DNA of 49,416 nucleotides from positions 1-49,416 of the forward strand of contig JBKCXU010000042.1 in assembly GCA_046316025.1 (NCBI GenBank), given 5' to 3'. The first letter of the stretch is position 1; every line of letters starts with the position of its first letter. The position numbers and the translations under genes were made by a program. The stretch is from JAJTHJ01 sp046316025 (GTDB taxonomy: Bacteria > Pseudomonadota > Gammaproteobacteria > Burkholderiales > Burkholderiaceae_F). Shown in pieces: positions 28,254-37,607 of the stretch. The notes beneath the pieces were generated by a model. It was not told the DNA's origin. It worked only from the letters and a program-made list of their open reading frames with translations, and made no database searches.

Positions 28254-29066
28254 TCACGGGGCCGCGCGGCCGGTCGCAACCGCCATGTCGAGAGTGAACT
28301 CGTAGTGCCGGTCGGCGTAGCCGGTCTCCGGCGCGGCGACGTCGAAACTGCGCTCGAGCAGCGTCACCAGCCCGTCGCGGCGCACGGTCAGCACGGTGGA
28401 GGCGCGCGTGCCGTAGCCGTTAGCGCGGATCTGGATGGCCGACAACACCCGCTCCCAGTCGCGCGGCACGCCGGTGCTGGGCAGGTCGCGCTCGCGCGCC
28501 GGCTCACGGTCGGCAAGTAACCGCAGGAGTTCGTCGGCGTCGACCCGGCGGGCGATCGCGCACGCAAACTGCGCCACGGCCCGAGTCACCTTCGGCCAGG
28601 GTGTGTCCAGCAAGGCGTTGGACAGCCCGTACACCCCCGGCTCCAGCCGCCGCGGCGTATCGGGCGCGCGGTTGCCGAAGTAATGCAGCTGGGCGTCGCC
28701 GGGCTTGACCTCACCGGCCAGCAGGTTGAACCCGTTGTACGCGTCGGCGTGCCGGACCTGGCCCGCCAGCCACTCCGGTAGCGGCTCGCCGCTGGCCAGT
28801 GCGCCGACGACGAGTTGCCCGCGGGAACTGGCGTGCGGGTTGCGTTCGCTCGGCGCCCGCACGTTGGTGACCAGGGCAAAGCGTCCGCCGCGGTTGATGC
28901 CGAGCCAGGCGCCGCCGGCTTCCTCGTCGCGCCCGGCCAGCATCGACGCGCGCTGCCCCCACCATGCCGCCGGGCGGGAGCGGCGCGAGTAGAACTCGTC
29001 GCGGTTGCTCGCCAGCACCAGCGGGTAGTCCGGATGCGACTGCCATGCCACGACCGCCAGGCACAT
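28254..29066 (-). CDS. NRDE (TANGO2-like) family protein
   Basis: A 270-residue protein with the hallmark SNRDEFYSR near the N-terminus, then GGAWLGINRGGRFALVTN and YNGFNLL. The start at 29066 gives MCLAVVAW, with Cys2 in the position of an Ntn-type nucleophile if Met is removed. TANGO2/NRDE proteins have been linked to haem and lipid metabolism, but the bacterial role is poorly defined. It is in one direction with DUF4936 and ygfZ. Confidence 0.92.
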   Translation of the reverse strand: MCLAVVAWQSHPDYPLVLASNRDEFYSRRSRPAAWWGQRASMLAGRDEEAGGAWLGINRGGRFALVTNVRAPSERNPHASSRGQLVVGALASGEPLPEWLAGQVRHADAYNGFNLLAGEVKPGDAQLHYFGNRAPDTPRRLEPGVYGLSNALLDTPWPKVTRAVAQFACAIARRVDADELLRLLADREPARERDLPSTGVPRDWERVLSAIQIRANGYGTRASTVLTVRRDGLVTLLERSFDVAAPETGYADRHYEFTLDMAVATGRAAP

Positions 29067-29070
29067 GGGA

Positions 29071-29349
29071 TCAGCACTCCACGAATCGTTCCGTGCGCCG
29101 CGCTGTGCGGGCCGGCAGCGGCCACTGCGGCAAGGCTGCATCGAGCGCGGCGGCAAACGCCGGCGGATCGGCGATGCCGTGGTAGACCTCCATCAGCGTG
29201 GCGGTTTCGCCCGTCTCGTCGGCGCGGCGCAGCAGCTGCGCGGGCACGCCGGTGGCCGCCGTCAGTACGGCCAACTGCGGGCGCACCGCTTCGACGCAGC
29301 GCTGCGCCTCGCCAGCGGGCAGCTTGTAGTACACGTACCAGTGCTCCAT
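29071..29349 (-). CDS. DUF4936 family protein
   Basis: A 92-residue small cytosolic protein with the YVYYKLPAGEA opening, VPAQLLRR and WMEVY-like LMEVYHGI motif of DUF4936, a family common in Burkholderiales. No function is known. It sits 4 nt from both the ygfZ and the NRDE genes, so all three are probably co-transcribed. Confidence 0.88.
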   Translation of the reverse strand: MEHWYVYYKLPAGEAQRCVEAVRPQLAVLTAATGVPAQLLRRADETGETATLMEVYHGIADPPAFAAALDAALPQWPLPARTARRTERFVEC

Positions 29350-29353
29350 CGGC

Positions 29354-30367
29354 TCAAGCCGTCACATCGACGATCGCGTAGGGCAGGGGGCGCGGTTGCA
29401 GCAGCGCGCCGCCGGCATGGCCGACCCGCAATGGCTGCGTCGCCGCCTGCTCTTGCGGACATTCGTACAGCAGATCCATGCCGCCGCCCGGCGCCGCGGC
29501 CGCCAGCACGACCTGCCCGATCGGGTCGGCCCCGCCCTCGGCGAAAACATCGGCCGCGGCCTGCGTGTCGCCGGTGACGTGCGCCAGCCCCATCCGCCGC
29601 CGGAGCTTGCCCAGGTACTGGCTGCGCGCCACCACTTCCTGCCCGGGGTAACAGCCCTTCTTGAAGCCGACACCGGCCAGCACTTCGTAGTTGATCATCT
29701 GCGGGACGAACTTCTCCTGCGTGGCGGCAAACACCGTCGGCAGCCCGGCATCGATCTGGCTCCACCACCACACGCCGGAGGCGACCTGGGGCAGCCCGAG
29801 GCGCTGCTGCCATGCCGCCACGTCGGCGCGCGGCCCGCGCAGCACATAGCGCTCGGCGCGGCGCGTGCCGGCCGGCGCGCGCGTCAGCCGCAGCGAGCCG
29901 CCCGCCACGGTGTCTTCGGGCTCGGGCAAGCCGGCGCCGGCTGCGCGCCGGGCGGCGCCGACGCCCGGGCCCAGCAGCGCGAAGGCGGCCCACTGCTCGC
30001 TGGCGTCGGCGAGCCGCGCCTTGGCGCGCAGGACGAACATCGACAGCCGCTTGGCAAGGGGTGCCAGGATCTCGCGCGGCAGCTCGAGGCAGATCGCCTC
30101 CCCCTGCCGCCACAGATCGATGGTGACCAGCAAGCGGCCCTTGGCCGTGCAATAGCCGTTGCGCTGCACGCGCAGAGCATCCGTATGCAGAACGTCGTTG
30201 GTCAGTTGGCTGTGCAAAAAACTCGCGGCGTCGGCACCCGCGACTTCGATCGTGCCGAGTTCGTCGAGCAGGGTGCCAACGGGACGCTCGACAGCCAGTT
30301 GCAAGTCGCCACCCGCAGCGTGCCAGGTGCCGCCGGCGGCGGGAGCGGAAGGGTCGTCCGGCATCAT
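29354..30367 (-). CDS. ygfZ: folate-binding Fe-S cluster repair/assembly protein YgfZ
   Basis: A 337-residue YgfZ/GcvT-like protein that uses tetrahydrofolate in maintaining iron-sulphur enzymes. The diagnostic KGCYPGQE is present in the GVGFKKGCYPGQEVVAR segment, along with FLHSQLTNDV near residue 50 and AKGRLL. The start is ATG 30367 or 30364. It is divergent from mltG (about 67 bp apart), the standard betaproteobacterial arrangement. Confidence 0.94.
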   Translation of the reverse strand: MMPDDPSAPAAGGTWHAAGGDLQLAVERPVGTLLDELGTIEVAGADAASFLHSQLTNDVLHTDALRVQRNGYCTAKGRLLVTIDLWRQGEAICLELPREILAPLAKRLSMFVLRAKARLADASEQWAAFALLGPGVGAARRAAGAGLPEPEDTVAGGSLRLTRAPAGTRRAERYVLRGPRADVAAWQQRLGLPQVASGVWWWSQIDAGLPTVFAATQEKFVPQMINYEVLAGVGFKKGCYPGQEVVARSQYLGKLRRRMGLAHVTGDTQAAADVFAEGGADPIGQVVLAAAAPGGGMDLLYECPQEQAATQPLRVGHAGGALLQPRPLPYAIVDVTA

Positions 30368-30434
30368 GGAGGCAAGGGGCAGCGGGAGGAGATGAAACGT
30401 ATCATAGGCAACGCTCGTCTCCCCGCGATCCGCC

Positions 30435-31439
30435 TTGACTCTCCGCTCCGCGCTCCGCCGCGCCGCCGTGCCGTTGGCGCTGCTCGCGCTGCTGGCGCTG
30501 GCAGCCGTCTGGCGCTACCAGCGCGAGTTGCCGCTGGCTGGCGACCGTGTCGAAGTGCGCATCGAGCGCGGCGCCAGCGCACGCGCCGTCGCCGCCCGCC
30601 TGCGCGAGGCCGGCGTCGGCGTGGGCGAGGCCGAGTTCGTGCTGGCGGCCAGCTTGTCCGGTGCCACTCAGTCGCTGCGTGCGGGCCGCTACGAAGTGCG
30701 GCGCGGCGCGTCGTTGCGAACGGTGCTGGTGCAATTGCGCAGCGGCGACACGATCCCGGAGAAACTGACGATCGTCGAAGGGACGACGTTCCGCGAACTG
30801 CGCGGGCTGCTGGCTGCGCAAGGCGAACTGAAGCCGGTCACCGCCACGATGTCGGATGGCGAGGTGCTGGCGGCGATTGGCGCCGCGGAGCCGCACCCCG
30901 AGGGGCTGTTTGCGCCGGACACCTACTTCTACGATCCGGGCACGTCCGATCTGGACATTCTGCGTAATGCCTATCGCGCGCAAGCGGCTCGCCTGGCCGA
31001 AGCCTGGCAGGCGCGCGCTCCGGGCTTGCCCCTGCGCACGCCCTACGAGGCGCTGATCCTGGCCTCGATCGTCGAGAAGGAAACCGGCCGGCCGGCCGAG
31101 CGGGCCACCATCGCCGGCGTGTTTGCCAACCGCCTGCGCCGCGGCATGCCCCTGCAAACCGACCCCACCGTGATCTACGGGTTGGGCGCGAGCTTCGACG
31201 GCAATCTGCGCAGGGACCATCTGCGCGCCGATGGTCCCTACAACACGTACACGCGGGCCGGCCTGCCGCCCACACCGATCGCCCTGCCCGGGGTCGATGC
31301 GTTGCGCGCCGCCGTGCAGCCCGAGCCGACGCGGGCGCTGTACTTTGTCGCTCGTGGCGACGGCACCTCCGAGTTTTCGCAAACCCTGGCCGAGCACAAT
31401 CGGGCTGTGAACAAATACCAGCGCAAAGGGCGACCATGA
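30435..31439 (+). CDS. mltG: endolytic murein transglycosylase
   Basis: A 334-residue YceG/MltG-like enzyme that cuts nascent peptidoglycan glycan strands. One N-terminal membrane anchor (about residues 12-28) is followed by a LysM-like region and the catalytic domain with EGTTFREL, EGLFAPDTYFY and the catalytic Glu in SIVEKETG (about residue 214). The C-terminal TDPTVIYGLG and GLPPTPIALPG motifs are intact. The start is a TTG at 30435; no ATG lies suitably near. Its stop overlaps tmk by 4 nt. Confidence 0.94.
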   Translation: MTLRSALRRAAVPLALLALLALAAVWRYQRELPLAGDRVEVRIERGASARAVAARLREAGVGVGEAEFVLAASLSGATQSLRAGRYEVRRGASLRTVLVQLRSGDTIPEKLTIVEGTTFRELRGLLAAQGELKPVTATMSDGEVLAAIGAAEPHPEGLFAPDTYFYDPGTSDLDILRNAYRAQAARLAEAWQARAPGLPLRTPYEALILASIVEKETGRPAERATIAGVFANRLRRGMPLQTDPTVIYGLGASFDGNLRRDHLRADGPYNTYTRAGLPPTPIALPGVDALRAAVQPEPTRALYFVARGDGTSEFSQTLAEHNRAVNKYQRKGRP

Positions 31440-32050
31440 CTGGCGCGCGTTTCATCACCTTCGAAGGGCTCGACGGCGCCGGCAAGAGCACGCAACTGGC
31501 AACACTGGCGCAGGCGTTGCGCGCCCGCGGCATCGCGGTGGAAGTCACGCGCGAGCCGGGCGGCACGCCGGTGGCCGAGTCCATCCGCGAACTCGTCTTG
31601 CGGCAGGACATGGGCATCGAGACCGAGACGCTGCTGATTTTTGCCGCCCGTGCCGAGCATCTGGCGCAGCGCATCCAACCGGCGCTGGCCGCTGGCCGGT
31701 GGGTCTTGTGCGACCGCTTTACCGATGCGACCTACGCCTACCAATGCGGCGGCCGCGGCCTGGCGGAAGAGGCGGTGGCGGCGCTCGAACACTGGGTGCA
31801 CCCGCAGTTGCAGCCGGATGCCACGTTCCTGTTCGACGTCGCGCCGGCCATCGCCGCGGCGCGGCGCGGCGCGGTGCGCGCTGCGGATCGCTTCGAGTCG
31901 GAGCAACTGGCCTTCTTCGAGCGCGTGCGGGCGATGTATCTGCGGCGGGCCGCAGCGCAGCCGCAGCGCTTCATTGTTTTGGACGCAGCCGCGCCGGCAG
32001 CAGAGGTCGGCGCGCACATGCTGCGCGCCTGCGAGCCATGGCTGGGCTAG
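31436..32050 (+). CDS. tmk: thymidylate kinase
   Basis: A 204-residue dTMP kinase converting dTMP to dTDP. P-loop GLDGAGKST at residues 11-19, DR(F/Y) motif CDRFTDATYAYQ and a Lid region are present; EVTREPGGTPVAE matches the bacterial enzyme. ATG 31436 overlaps the mltG stop and its 3' end overlaps holB by 13 nt, as in the conserved mltG-tmk-holB order. Confidence 0.96.
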   Translation: MTGARFITFEGLDGAGKSTQLATLAQALRARGIAVEVTREPGGTPVAESIRELVLRQDMGIETETLLIFAARAEHLAQRIQPALAAGRWVLCDRFTDATYAYQCGGRGLAEEAVAALEHWVHPQLQPDATFLFDVAPAIAAARRGAVRAADRFESEQLAFFERVRAMYLRRAAAQPQRFIVLDAAAPAAEVGAHMLRACEPWLG

Positions 32051-33165
32051 ACGAGGCGGTGCCAACGGCGAGGGCCCTGGACGCGCCGTGGCTGCGCCGC
32101 GCGTGGGAGCCGCTGCGCGCGCTGCGCGGTCGCGACGCCCACGCCATCGTGCTGCACGGCGCCGCCGGGATCGGCAAGAAGGCTCTGGCGCTGGAGTTCG
32201 CGGCGGCCTTGGTGTGCGAGCAACCGCGAGCCGACGGCACCGCCTGCGGCGCGTGCAGCGGCTGCCGCCTGCGTGCCGCCGGCAACCACCCGGACCTGCG
32301 GGTGATCGTGCCCGACAGCCTCGCGCGGCTGCGCCCGGCGCGCGCGATCGAAGGTGCGGACGACGACGAGCCGGTGCCCGTCGCCGACGGCGGAGCCGAC
32401 GAGGCCGGCGGCGAACGCAAGGAAAAGCGCGCCAGCCGGGAAATCCTCATCGAGCAGGTCCGTGCCTTGCTCGACTTTGCCCACATGGCCACGCACCGGG
32501 CCGGTCTGCGCACGATCGTCGTCGCGCCGGCGGAAGCGTTGAACGCGCCGGCCGCCAACGCGCTGCTCAAGCTGCTCGAAGAGCCGGCGCCCGGCACGGT
32601 GTTCGTCTTGGCCAGCGACGCGCTCGACCAGGTGCTGCCGACGATCCGCTCGCGCTGCGTGCTCCTGCGCGTGTCCGCACCGTCTTGGGAAGAGGCCCAG
32701 GCCTGGCTGGCGCAGCAGGGCGTGGGGGATGCGGCCGAGGCGCTGGCGGCAAGCGGGGGCGCGCCGTGGCCCGCTCTGGAAGCCGGCGAGGAGGCCGAGG
32801 CGGCGGCACAGCTGCGGCAGTTGCTGGTCGGGCTGCTCGCGCAAGGGCCGCGCCTGACCGCCGACGAGGTTGCCGCGCGCGTGCCGCGCACGCTCGATAC
32901 CGGATCGGCGCTGCGCGTTCTGGCACGCTGGGGCTGGGACCTGGCGGCGGCGAAGTCGGCTGGCGTCGTTCGCTATCATCGAGCGCAGGCAGCGGCGATT
33001 TTGCGGTTGGCTTCCACGGCGTCGCCGGCAGCCGTGGTTCGGTGGCTCGACGAGCTTGCGCGCCACCAACGCAGCGCTGAGCACCCGTTCAACGCCAGAC
33101 TCGTCGTCGAAGCGGCGATGTTCGGGTATGTCGAGCTTTGGCGATCGTCCAACGCGAGGAGTTAG
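32038..33165 (+). CDS. holB: DNA polymerase III subunit delta'
   Basis: A 375-residue AAA+ clamp-loader subunit. The P-loop-like GAAGIGKKALA is followed by the zinc-binding cysteines in ACGACSGCRL with an earlier Cys (VCEQ), NALLKLLEEPAPGTVF, and the SRC sensor segment TIRSRCVLLRV. An Asp/Glu-rich insert (residues about 110-135) is a local feature. ATG 32038 overlaps tmk. It works with delta, tau/gamma and chi/psi to load the sliding clamp. Confidence 0.94.
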   Translation: MAGLDEAVPTARALDAPWLRRAWEPLRALRGRDAHAIVLHGAAGIGKKALALEFAAALVCEQPRADGTACGACSGCRLRAAGNHPDLRVIVPDSLARLRPARAIEGADDDEPVPVADGGADEAGGERKEKRASREILIEQVRALLDFAHMATHRAGLRTIVVAPAEALNAPAANALLKLLEEPAPGTVFVLASDALDQVLPTIRSRCVLLRVSAPSWEEAQAWLAQQGVGDAAEALAASGGAPWPALEAGEEAEAAAQLRQLLVGLLAQGPRLTADEVAARVPRTLDTGSALRVLARWGWDLAAAKSAGVVRYHRAQAAAILRLASTASPAAVVRWLDELARHQRSAEHPFNARLVVEAAMFGYVELWRSSNARS

Positions 33166-33168
33166 GCC

Positions 33169-33573
33169 ATGTCGGAAGGACCCCTGACACGCGCTGCCAT
33201 CAGCGGACCGGGTACGACGACCGCCAGCGCGCCGCAGGCGGGACGCCCGGCGGTGCTGTCTCTGGCGATCAAGGAGAAGGCGGCGCTTTATGCGGCCTAC
33301 ATGCCGTTTCTCAAGAACGGCGGCATCTTCGTGCCGACCTCGCGTAAGTACGAGCTGGGCGACGAGGTCTATCTGATCCTGGCGTTGATGGACGATCCGG
33401 CCAAAGTGCCGGTTGCGGGCAAAGTGGTGTGGATCAGCCCCGCGGGCGGAGCCCGGCAGGCCGGCATCGGCTTGCAGTTTCCAGAGGACGAGTCGGGCGT
33501 CGCCGTCAAGAAGCGCATCGAAGACCTGCTCGGCTCCGCGCTGAAGTCCGGGCGGCCGACGCACACGATCTGA
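33169..33573 (+). CDS. pilZ: PilZ domain type IV pilus assembly protein
   Basis: A 134-residue PilZ-type protein whose position after holB matches the type IV pilus PilZ of proteobacteria. Visible family features are LSLAIKEKAALYAAYMPFLK, GGIFVPTSR, YELGDEVYL and VVWISPAGG. The RxxxR c-di-GMP motif is not seen, as is usual for this PilZ, which works through PilB/FimX-type contacts. GAGGAG lies before ATG 33169. Confidence 0.92.
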   Translation: MSEGPLTRAAISGPGTTTASAPQAGRPAVLSLAIKEKAALYAAYMPFLKNGGIFVPTSRKYELGDEVYLILALMDDPAKVPVAGKVVWISPAGGARQAGIGLQFPEDESGVAVKKRIEDLLGSALKSGRPTHTI

Positions 33574-33596
33574 CCGCCGCCGCGGCCTGCCGACCG

Positions 33597-34391
33597 GTGT
33601 TCGTCGACTCGCACTGTCATCTTTCGTTTCCGGAACTGGCGGGCGATCTCGACGGTGTGCTTGAGCGCATGGCGGCGCAGCGCGTCGATGCGGCGCTGAA
33701 CGTTTGCGTGACACTCGAGGAATTCGAGGCGGTGCATGCGGTGGCACTGCGGTATCCGAACGTCTATGCCTCGGTTGGCGTGCATCCCGACTACCAGGGG
33801 GTGCGCGAGCCCGATGTCGACACCTTGGTGGCCCTTGCTCAAAGGGACAAGGTTGTGGCCATTGGCGAGACCGGCCTGGACTACTTTCGACTCGCCGAGC
33901 CGCTCGAGTGGCAAAGGGAGCGGTTCCGCGTCCACATCCGGGCCGCGCGCGCGTGCGGCAAACCGCTGATCGTGCATACCCGGGCGGCGGCGGCCGACAC
34001 CTTGCGCATCCTGCGGGGGGAGGGCGCCGAGGCCGTCGGCGGCGTGATGCACTGCTTTACCGAGACGCAGGAGTTTGCGGACGCGGTGCTCGCCCTTGGC
34101 TTCTACATCTCCTTTTCGGGGATCGTCACGTTTCGCAACGCGGTGGCGCTGCAAGCGGTCGCGGCGCGCGTGCCGCTCGATCGGCTCCTGATCGAGACGG
34201 ATTCGCCTTATCTTTCGCCGGCACCGTTCCGGGGCAAGGTCAACGAGCCAAGCCGCGTTCGGCTAGTCGCCGAGAAGATCGCTGACTTGAAGCGAGTGGA
34301 TGTTGATTCCGTAGCGGAGGCGTCATCTGTAAATTTCTATCGACTGTTCATGCTCTTAGGCCTTCATGCTAAGGTTAGTTGTGAGGTCTGA
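33597..34391 (+). CDS. tatD: TatD family metal-dependent hydrolase
   Basis: A 264-residue TIM-barrel nuclease/hydrolase of the TatD/YcfH group. Metal ligands are seen in DSHCHL, GETGLDYF, IVHTRAA, MHCFTET and ETDSPYLSP. GTG 33597 is the best start; an upstream CTG touching the pilZ stop is possible. The last 30 codons are noticeably AT-richer than the body, and the C-terminal SVNFYRLFMLLGL is a recognisable family end with a short extra tail. Confidence 0.93.
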   Translation: MFVDSHCHLSFPELAGDLDGVLERMAAQRVDAALNVCVTLEEFEAVHAVALRYPNVYASVGVHPDYQGVREPDVDTLVALAQRDKVVAIGETGLDYFRLAEPLEWQRERFRVHIRAARACGKPLIVHTRAAAADTLRILRGEGAEAVGGVMHCFTETQEFADAVLALGFYISFSGIVTFRNAVALQAVAARVPLDRLLIETDSPYLSPAPFRGKVNEPSRVRLVAEKIADLKRVDVDSVAEASSVNFYRLFMLLGLHAKVSCEV

Positions 34392-34411
34392 TTGGTCTAT
34401 TTTTGTGTGCG

Positions 34412-34427
34412 CATAATGTTGATTATG
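34412..34427 (+). promoter_or_regulatory. CATAAT-N4-ATTATG inverted repeat upstream of purT
   Basis: A perfect 6-bp inverted repeat in an unusually AT-rich 75-nt gap between tatD and purT, 42 nt before the purT start. Such a site could be an operator or part of the promoter (CATAAT resembles a -10). No known regulator motif is identified. Confidence 0.35.
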
Positions 34428-34468
34428 TCAAATGAAATAGGCGACGACACTGGGCGCCTCCCACAGTG

Positions 34469-35674
34469 ATGACCCGGCTGCTTGGAACACCGCTCTCGCC
34501 TGCCGCGCTCAAGGTGATGCTGCTCGGCGCCGGCGAACTGGGCAAGGAGGTCATCCTCGCGCTCCAGAGGCTGGGTGTCGAAGTCATCGCCGCCGACCGG
34601 TATCAGAACGCGCCAGGCCACCAGATCGCGCACCGCGCGCACGTGCTCAACATGGCCGACCCCGGCGCGCTGCGCCGGCTGATCGACGCCGAGCGACCGC
34701 ACATCATCGTGCCCGAGATCGAAGCCATCGCCACCCAGGTGCTGCTGGAGGTCGAGCGCGAGGGTCTGGCCACCTGCATCCCAACCGCCCGCGCCGCCAG
34801 CCTGACGATGAACCGCGAAGGCATCCGGCGGCTGGCGGCCGAAGAACTCGCGCTGCCCACGTCGCCGTACCGGTTTGCCGACTCGCTTGACCAGTTGCAG
34901 ACCGCCGTGCGCGACCACATCGGCCTGCCTTGCGTGATCAAGCCGGTGATGTCGTCCTCCGGCAAAGGCCAGAGCAAGGTCGATCGACCGGAAGACCTGC
35001 CGGCCGCCTGGGACTACGCACAGAAGGCGGGGCGCGTCGCGCTGGGGCGGGTTATCGTCGAAGGCTTCGTCCGCTTCGACTACGAGATCACGCAACTGAC
35101 GGTGCGCTACCGGCAGCCGGACGGCAGCATCGGCACGGCGTTCTGCGAGCCGATCGGCCATGTGCAAGTTGCCGGCGACTATGTCGAAAGCTGGCAGCCA
35201 CAACCGATGTCCCCGCTCGCGCTGGAACGCAGCCGCGACTACGCGCGCCGGGTGACCGAAAACCTCGGCGGCCTGGGCATCTTCGGCGTCGAGCTTTTCG
35301 TCCGCGGCGACGAGGTGTGGTTTTCCGAGGTCAGCCCGCGCCCGCACGACACCGGGCTCGTGACCCTCGTCACCCAATGGCAAAGCGAGTTTGAACTGCA
35401 CGCCCGCGCGCTGCTCGGCCTGCCGGTGGATACCGCGTTGCGGACCCCGGGCGCGAGCGCGGTGATCTACGGCGGCGTGGACGCCGGCGCTCTCGCCTTC
35501 GACGGTGTGGCGGAGGCGCTGGCGATACCCGGCACCGATCTGCGCCTCTTCGGCAAGCCGGAGTCCTACGTCAAGCGCCGGATGGGCGTGGCGCTCGCCC
35601 GCGCCGAGACCATCGCCCTGGGACGCGAGCGCGCCAAGGCGGCTGCCGCCTGCGTCAAGCCGCGCCCGGCCTGA
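34469..35674 (+). CDS. purT: formate-dependent phosphoribosylglycinamide formyltransferase
   Basis: A 401-residue ATP-grasp enzyme making FGAR from GAR, formate and ATP, the folate-independent alternative to PurN. Motifs: LLGAGELGKEV, IVPEIEAIATQVL, PVMSSSGKGQS (ATP-grasp loop), EVSPRPHDTGLVT and GRRMGV-like YVKRRMGVALA. The start is ATG 34469, with GTG 34466 adjacent. Unrelated to the neighbouring transporter; it has its own AT-rich upstream region. Confidence 0.96.
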   Translation: MTRLLGTPLSPAALKVMLLGAGELGKEVILALQRLGVEVIAADRYQNAPGHQIAHRAHVLNMADPGALRRLIDAERPHIIVPEIEAIATQVLLEVEREGLATCIPTARAASLTMNREGIRRLAAEELALPTSPYRFADSLDQLQTAVRDHIGLPCVIKPVMSSSGKGQSKVDRPEDLPAAWDYAQKAGRVALGRVIVEGFVRFDYEITQLTVRYRQPDGSIGTAFCEPIGHVQVAGDYVESWQPQPMSPLALERSRDYARRVTENLGGLGIFGVELFVRGDEVWFSEVSPRPHDTGLVTLVTQWQSEFELHARALLGLPVDTALRTPGASAVIYGGVDAGALAFDGVAEALAIPGTDLRLFGKPESYVKRRMGVALARAETIALGRERAKAAAACVKPRPA

Positions 35675-35751
35675 CCGCCACGCTGTGTTAGCCTGCCGCC
35701 CGCTCGCGCCGGCGGCTTTTCGCCGTTCGCCCCCTTTCTGGAGCAAAAACA

Positions 35752-36927
35752 ATGACCTCCCTGCCCCTTCGACACCTCGTAGCGGCCGTAGCCCTAGGCT
35801 TTGCCGCGGCCAGCGCCAGCGCCCAAACGGTCAAGGTCGGCATCGCCCAAGACCTGACGGGCCCGTTTGCCGCGCTGGGCGCCGAGGCGCGCGATGGCTT
35901 CAACCTCGCCATCAAGCAGCGCAACGGCATGCTGGGCGGCGTGCCCACCGAATTCCTGATGCAGGACATGGCCGGCAACCCGGACACGGCACGCCAGTTG
36001 GCCGAGCGCTGGGTCAAGCGCGATAAGGTCGATTTCTTCACCGGCCCGATCGGCTCCAACGTTGCGCTTGCCGTCGGCCCTCTGCTCTTCGCGGACAAGG
36101 TGTTCTACCTCAGCAACAACGCCGGCCCGTCGCAGTTTGCGGGCAAGGAGTGCAACCCCTACTTCTTCGGCACCGCCTGGCAGAACGACGCCTACCACGA
36201 GGCCGCCGGCAAGTTCGCCGCCAGCCGCGACTTCAAGAAAGTGGCCATCATGGCGCCCAACTACCCGGCCGGGCAGGACGCGTTGAACGGCTTCAAGCGC
36301 GGCTTCGGCAAGGCGGTTGCGTCGGAGACCTTCACCAAGCTCGGCCAGCTCGACTACGCGGCCGAGCTCGCGCAACTGCGCGCCCAGGCGCCCGATGCGC
36401 TGTACATCTTCCTGCCGGGCGGCATGGGCATCAACTTCATCAAGCAGTTCGTCGGCGCCGGGCTGTCGAAGAACATCCAGTTGATCGGGCCGGGCTTTTC
36501 CGCCGACCAGGACGTGATCCGCGCGGTCGGCGATCCGATGCTCGGCATGTTCAACACCTCGCACTGGAACCACGACTTCGACAATGCCGCCAGCCGCGCC
36601 TTCGTCGCCGCCTTCCGCAAGGAGTACGGCCGCACGCCGTCGATCTACGCCGCGCAGGCCTACGACGCGATCGCCATGCTCGACGCCGCCGTGCGCGATG
36701 TGAAGGGCAAGGTGAGCGACAAGGAGGCCGTGCGCCGCGCCTTGCAGAAGGCGGGCTTCGACTCGGTGCGCGGGCCGTTCAAGTTCGGCGCCAACCAGTT
36801 CCCCGTGCAGGACTATTACCTGCGCGTGGTCGTCCGCGGCGAAGGCGGCGAACTCAACAACAAGACGCTCAACCGCGTGTTCGAGAAACACGTCGATGCG
36901 TACGCGGTGCAGTGCTCGATGAAGTGA
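35752..36927 (+). CDS. second branched-chain-type ABC transporter, substrate-binding protein
   Basis: A 391-residue LivK-group periplasmic binding protein. The signal peptide ends ASASAQ (cleavage near residue 24), then VKVGIAQDLTGPFAALG opens the mature domain. NAGPSQFAGKECNPYFF and APNYPAGQDALNGFKRGFG mark the aromatic/organic-solute binding subfamily (Peripla_BP_6) rather than classical leucine binders. It shares little beyond the fold with the first binding protein in this window. The GNAT gene overlaps its stop by 4 nt. Ligand unknown. Confidence 0.93.
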   Translation: MTSLPLRHLVAAVALGFAAASASAQTVKVGIAQDLTGPFAALGAEARDGFNLAIKQRNGMLGGVPTEFLMQDMAGNPDTARQLAERWVKRDKVDFFTGPIGSNVALAVGPLLFADKVFYLSNNAGPSQFAGKECNPYFFGTAWQNDAYHEAAGKFAASRDFKKVAIMAPNYPAGQDALNGFKRGFGKAVASETFTKLGQLDYAAELAQLRAQAPDALYIFLPGGMGINFIKQFVGAGLSKNIQLIGPGFSADQDVIRAVGDPMLGMFNTSHWNHDFDNAASRAFVAAFRKEYGRTPSIYAAQAYDAIAMLDAAVRDVKGKVSDKEAVRRALQKAGFDSVRGPFKFGANQFPVQDYYLRVVVRGEGGELNNKTLNRVFEKHVDAYAVQCSMK

Positions 36928-37409
36928 CTTTGGTCTCCACGGAGATGATCCTCGGCCCGAACCTGCATCGCGAAGCCGAATGCGAAGCGGTGCTGCGCTC
37001 AGTCCCACAGTGGTTCGGCATAGAAGAGTCGCTACGGGAGTACGTCGCGGCTTCGCGCCGGTTGCCGACGTTCGCCTGGGAGGAAGATCGGACGTTGGTG
37101 GGCTTCCTGTCGTTGAAAGAGCACTTCCCGCAGTCGTGGGAGATCTCGTGTATCGCTGTGCGAAACGAGGCGCGCGGTCAGCGCATTGGAAGCAAGCTGC
37201 TCGCCCATGCTGAGCATTGGCTTCGGCGGCAGGGCGTGCGCCTGCTCCAGGTAAAGACGCTTGCAGACCAAGACCCTAGCCCGGAGTACGCCGAAACCAG
37301 ACGCTTCTACGTTTCGCGCGGCTTCATGGCGCTGGAGGTGTTTCCTGAACTTTGGTCGCCAGCAAACCCAGCACTTCAAATGGTCAAGGTGCTCAATGCG
37401 ATCGATTGA
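36924..37409 (+). CDS. GNAT family N-acetyltransferase inserted in the transporter operon
   Basis: A 161-residue acetyltransferase. The core reads AWEEDRTLVGFLSLKEH, ISCIAVRNEARGQRIGSKLL (acetyl-CoA loop RGQRIG) and YAETRRFYVSRGFMALE near the end. GTG 36924 overlaps the upstream stop; ATG 36945 is an alternative. Its GC content and codon use look a little lower than the transporter genes on either side, and about 200 nt without a gene follow it, so it may be a later arrival in an otherwise ordinary liv-type operon. Confidence 0.85.
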   Translation: MTLVSTEMILGPNLHREAECEAVLRSVPQWFGIEESLREYVAASRRLPTFAWEEDRTLVGFLSLKEHFPQSWEISCIAVRNEARGQRIGSKLLAHAEHWLRRQGVRLLQVKTLADQDPSPEYAETRRFYVSRGFMALEVFPELWSPANPALQMVKVLNAID

Positions 37410-37607
37410 GATGTCGCAGTCAACGCGCGACGACGTACTGCCGCTTGCAACCGACCATGGCTAAGGTCATTCTGTGCTGGATGCTCCTATCGATGCTCTG
37501 TGGCGCGTAGTGACGCTCCATGCCGGCGACCACATCGCTGCACGGCCGGCTGACAGCCTGCTGGGCGGAGGAGATGTTCACCCACCGTGCTGCCGCATCA
37601 ATCGACC

